DNA from: Verrucomicrobiia bacterium
GTDB taxonomy: Bacteria; Verrucomicrobiota; Verrucomicrobiia; Limisphaerales; Palsa-1400
Reading direction: 5' to 3'
Assembly: GCA_025934545.1 (NCBI GenBank)
Contig: JAICXV010000040.1
Span: forward strand, 1-9,508
DNA: 9,508 bases
Shown: positions 6,722-9,508 of the stretch, in pieces
Layout of the letters: each line of letters starts with the position of its first letter
Numbering within the stretch: position 1 is the stretch's first letter
Notes under the pieces: generated by a model
What the model saw: only the letters and a program-made list of their open reading frames with translations
What the model was told of the DNA's origin: nothing
Database searches by the model: none
Made by a program: the position numbers and the translations under genes

Positions 6722-7507
6722 ATGATTTACAGCAGGAGTCGTAACATCCTTAGATGCAAGACGCTGAGACTTCGAGCTTTTACGTTAATCGAACTTCTCG
6801 TCGTCATCGCCATCATCGCCATTCTGGCGTCGCTTCTACTCCCTGCCCTGGCCAAATCCAAAGAACAAAGCCGTCGCACGCAGTGTAAATCGAACATGCG
6901 ACAAATGGCGGTAGCGGCCCTGATTTACGCGGATGATAATCGGATGTATTTCCCTATCGCGTTGCGCGATGACAACGTTTATCACGCATCGTGGCTTCCT
7001 TCGGCTTCTTATTATTACATGCACAAGGCGTCAAAAATCGCGACTAATGGGTTGGGTTGTCCAAATAAAATCAACACCGCCGGATGGTTTTGGGAACAAA
7101 CTTATGGGACACGTGTCGGATTCTATTGCGGTTGGGGGCTTCCAACCGCGCTCGATACGCGAGATCGGTCATTGACGAATTATGGAGTCAATCCATGGCC
7201 GTGGGATTCGCCCCAAAGGACGACGGACATGACGCCTTACTCCATGTTATTGGCGGATATCGTTGAGAAAGGAACCGACAACCTGGGCGGGATTCAGAAT
7301 GTGACGGATTGTCCGCACGCGCCGACAGGACCGCGTGTCAGCGCGCCAGGTCAATTGGTGGAGCCGCCGACGATCGGGTCGGAAGGTGGAAATTTTGGCC
7401 GCGTCGACGGCGCAGTGGAATGGCATCGGCAGGCGATCATGCACCCGCACGTCGTGCACTGGAGTAAATCCGGCACTCAAAATGTTGCTTACCAAGGCTA
7501 CTGGTAG
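6722..7507 (+). CDS. Prepilin-type N-terminal methylation domain protein (type II secretion pseudopilin-like)
   Basis: The 261-residue protein has a basic leader of 19 residues ([19 protein letters not shown]) and a type IV prepilin cleavage motif, A19 before F20-TLIE24, followed by the hydrophobic helix [20 protein letters not shown]. The conserved Glu at mature position 5 is present; the -1 residue is Ala where Gly is usual. The segment [19 protein letters not shown] and the C-terminal [13 protein letters not shown], a version of the family's DG motif, are hallmarks of the very large prepilin-like families of Verrucomicrobiota and Planctomycetota. The middle is rich in Tyr, Trp and Cys. It should be processed at the inner membrane by a prepilin peptidase and may become a minor pseudopilin or a surface protein; its substrate or partner is unknown. 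No Shine-Dalgarno precedes the ATG. The GH127 gene starts 17 nt after its stop, suggesting co-transcription. Confidence 0.9.
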   Translation: MIYSRSRNILRCKTLRLRAFTLIELLVVIAIIAILASLLLPALAKSKEQSRRTQCKSNMRQMAVAALIYADDNRMYFPIALRDDNVYHASWLPSASYYYMHKASKIATNGLGCPNKINTAGWFWEQTYGTRVGFYCGWGLPTALDTRDRSLTNYGVNPWPWDSPQRTTDMTPYSMLLADIVEKGTDNLGGIQNVTDCPHAPTGPRVSAPGQLVEPPTIGSEGGNFGRVDGAVEWHRQAIMHPHVVHWSKSGTQNVAYQGYW

Positions 7508-7524
7508 AACGCATAATCTTCACC

Positions 7525-9508
7525 ATGAATCTGGTTGTCCGTAGCAAACATTTCCTCCTGCTGTTTCTTGCGCTGGGAGCCTTGCTAACGCCAAGTGCAA
7601 GCGCATCCATTTCGCTGGTACCTGAGCAAGTTCCGCCCGCGATTGCAGACGAGCAGGACATGCAGATCCCCGATCGCGTGCATCTCACGGGTTGGATTGG
7701 AACGCGGATCTTGGTCAATGAATCCAATCGATTGGCCAAGTTGGATACCGATCGGTTATTGGAAGGATATCGCCATCGACCCGGCCGCCAGACTTGGGAC
7801 GGTGAGCACGTCGGAAAATGGCTGCACGCCGCCACTTTAGCCTGGGCGAACACAGGCGACCCGGTTTTACGCAAGAAATTGGATTCGGTTGCCAGTGAGT
7901 TGGCGAAGTGCCAACTGCCCGATGGATATCTCGGCACGTATCTGGAAACGAATCGCTGGAAGGAATGGGATGTGTGGGCGCACAAATATAATTTGATCGG
8001 GTTGGTCACTTATATGCGATACACAGGCAACCAGGAACCAATGCCGACGTGCCGACGCATGGCGGATTTGCTTTGCCGCACGTTCGGAGACGAACCAGGC
8101 AAACAGGACATTATTCCAGCAGGATTTCACATGGGTCTCGCGCCGACGAGCGTGCTGGAGCCGATGGTCTTGTTATATCGAATGACGGGGGAACAGCGGT
8201 ATCTGGATTTCTGCAAATATATTTTGCGCTCGTGGGAACAGCCGAACGGACCGCATGTCGTGTCGACCTTACTCGCCGGCAAAAGCGTTGAGGAAGTCGG
8301 CGATGCGAAAGCTTACGAGATGCTTTCGTGTTTAAACGGGGCGCTGGAGTATCACCGCACCGTTGGCGATCCGAAAATTCTCAAAGCTTGTCTCAACGCG
8401 TGGCAGGACATCGTCGACAATCGGCTCTACATCACAGGCACGTCCAGTTATCGCGAGCACTTTCATGCGGACCACGATTTTCCGAACGTGAATAATGTCG
8501 GCGAAACGTGCGTGACGGTTACGTGGTTGCAGTTCAATGCGCAGTTGTTGAGGCTCACCGGTGAGAAGCGCTTTGCTGACCAGCTTGAGCACACAGTGTT
8601 GAATCAATTGATGGGGGCGCAAAGTTGTGACGGTGGTGCGTGGGGTTACTACGTTCAAATGGAAGGCAATAAACCTTATAGCAGCAACCTGGATGGGCAT
8701 TGTTGTTTGTCGAGCGGCCCGCGTGGTGTTGCGTTGATTCCGACATTTGCGGTGACGACGGATCACGATGGCGCGGTGATCAATCTCTACGAAACTGGAA
8801 CGGCAAATATGACGTTGCGAAATGGCGACTCGATGGCGCTCGAAATTCAAACGCAATATCCAGACAACGGCGACATTCAGATAGCGGTAACCAAGGCACC
8901 GAGCAATAAGCAGGCAATCAAATTTCGCATACCGCCCTGGTGCAAAACTCATGCGGTCACCGTAAATGGCAAAAATGCTTCTCCAACAAAAACCCACGAT
9001 GGTTATGTGTCTTTGCAGCGCCAATGGAGTGATGGCGACCGCATTGAATTACACTTAAGCCTCGAACCGCAAATCGTGATCGGCGATCACAAGAACGAAG
9101 GGAAGATTGCTCTGCTTTACGGCCCGTTGGTTTTGGCCGCGGATGCGGACGCTTCTGGTTTGTCGGCCGACACTTTAGAAGAGTTCCGAATTAACGAGAA
9201 AGATCCGAAAAAGCTGCGCATCGTTGCCGACGAAGCGCCGACGAAATTCAAAACATGGGCAGCAGCAAAGTCCTTTAAAGTCGTCGGTGAAAAAGGCGAG
9301 TTACCAATTCGACTTGTGCCGTTTGCAGATGCCGGGTCCACGGGCGCTGATTACAAAGTTTGGTTGCCCTACGGAATACCGAAGTCGAATCGTAATTTGC
9401 TTTTGACCGGTTTCGAGACGCGTTCGCGCCGTCAAAGCATGGGTGATTCAATCATTGATAATGATTTTAAAACATTCGCGAGCACTTCAATTGGGAAACC
9501 CGCAAAAG
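7525..9508 (+). CDS. Secreted GH127-type (DUF1680) beta-L-arabinofuranosidase-like glycosidase, 3' partial
   Basis: From ATG at 7525 the frame is open without a stop to the right edge (661 codons). Residues 1 to about 28 are a Sec signal (HFLLLFLALGALL, then ASASA). The catalytic domain carries the family's marks: WDGEHVGKWL (91-100), LPDGYLGTY (131-139), WDVWAHKYNLIGL (148-160), E311-HF, GE327TC329 and HC393C394LSSGPRG. In the characterised GH127 enzyme HypBA1 (from memory) the acid/base Glu322, zinc ligands Glu338 and Cys340, and the Cys417-Cys418 pair including the nucleophile correspond to these. The 16-residue step between the two Glu is the same, so the site looks intact. A beta-rich C-terminal part follows (FRIPPWC, LLYGPLVLAA). 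Such enzymes release L-arabinofuranose or related sugars from plant glycans; GH127-like relatives (GH137, GH142, GH146) differ in linkage, so the exact substrate is uncertain. No Shine-Dalgarno is seen. It follows the prepilin-like gene by 17 nt. Confidence 0.93.
   Translation, partial: MNLVVRSKHFLLLFLALGALLTPSASASISLVPEQVPPAIADEQDMQIPDRVHLTGWIGTRILVNESNRLAKLDTDRLLEGYRHRPGRQTWDGEHVGKWLHAATLAWANTGDPVLRKKLDSVASELAKCQLPDGYLGTYLETNRWKEWDVWAHKYNLIGLVTYMRYTGNQEPMPTCRRMADLLCRTFGDEPGKQDIIPAGFHMGLAPTSVLEPMVLLYRMTGEQRYLDFCKYILRSWEQPNGPHVVSTLLAGKSVEEVGDAKAYEMLSCLNGALEYHRTVGDPKILKACLNAWQDIVDNRLYITGTSSYREHFHADHDFPNVNNVGETCVTVTWLQFNAQLLRLTGEKRFADQLEHTVLNQLMGAQSCDGGAWGYYVQMEGNKPYSSNLDGHCCLSSGPRGVALIPTFAVTTDHDGAVINLYETGTANMTLRNGDSMALEIQTQYPDNGDIQIAVTKAPSNKQAIKFRIPPWCKTHAVTVNGKNASPTKTHDGYVSLQRQWSDGDRIELHLSLEPQIVIGDHKNEGKIALLYGPLVLAADADASGLSADTLEEFRINEKDPKKLRIVADEAPTKFKTWAAAKSFKVVGEKGELPIRLVPFADAGSTGADYKVWLPYGIPKSNRNLLLTGFETRSRRQSMGDSIIDNDFKTFASTSIGKPAK

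Noticed and set aside
7437..8009. A 190-codon minus-strand frame spanning the prepilin-GH127 junction
   Set aside because: It is antisense to two genes that are firmly identified, with low-complexity Arg/Ser-rich content typical of a shadow frame.
8332..9024. A 230-codon minus-strand frame opposite the GH127 gene
   Set aside because: It is wholly inside the glycosidase coding region and its translation shows no recognisable motif; the plus-strand frame carries all the catalytic residues.
1..9508. CRISPR array, toxin-antitoxin pair, phage or defence genes
   Set aside because: No regular repeats with spacers and no motif of such families were seen on either strand.

Overview
The window looks like a piece of a Verrucomicrobiota genome, most likely of the Pedosphaera/Limisphaerales type, probably from soil or water. 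Three things point there. One is a paired c-type-cytochrome DUF1549/DUF1553 (PSD1-type) protein and a Tat-exported DUF1501 protein. Another is a prepilin-like protein with the [18 protein letters not shown] signature and a following KSNMRQM motif. The third is a secreted GH127-type (DUF1680) glycosidase. Placement is by recalled family resemblance only; no search was run.

Layout, left to right. (1) Nt 1-1131 (+) is one open frame, already open at the left edge, whose two parts belong to unrelated proteins. About 78 N-terminal residues are a LolC/LolE (FtsX/MacB-type) permease; the rest is the C-terminal portion of an FdhA/YdeP-like molybdopterin oxidoreductase. G+C falls from 63% (nt 1-240, counted by hand) to 51% (nt 241-420) at the same place, so this is either a metagenomic assembly chimera or a real rearrangement. 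(2) Nt 1193-1729 (+) is a stand-alone DEDDy-type 3'-5' exonuclease domain. (3) Nt 1734-1818 (-) is tRNA-Leu(CAG) with encoded CCA, ending 4 nt from the exonuclease stop. (4) Nt 6504-1877 (-) is a two-gene operon with an ATGA overlap: a large Sec-exported protein with two CXXCH haem motifs (DUF1549 - LamG-like - DUF1553), then the Tat-exported DUF1501 protein. (5) Nt 6505-6721 is a divergent intergenic region with a TATAAT box very close to the cytochrome start, and a TGACGTCA palindrome set between AGTTGAC repeats. (6) Nt 6722-7507 (+) is a prepilin-like (type II pseudopilin-type) protein. (7) From nt 7525 (+) to the right edge is a GH127 beta-L-arabinofuranosidase-like enzyme, 661 codons seen, still open at the edge.

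The cytochrome/DUF1501 operon and the prepilin/GH127 pair are divergent and both encode envelope or secreted proteins, which suits a bacterium that breaks down plant or algal polysaccharide. A functional link between the two units is inference. No CRISPR array, transposase, phage gene or rRNA was seen. There is no gene-free stretch over 300 bases; the longest is the 217-bp divergent spacer.
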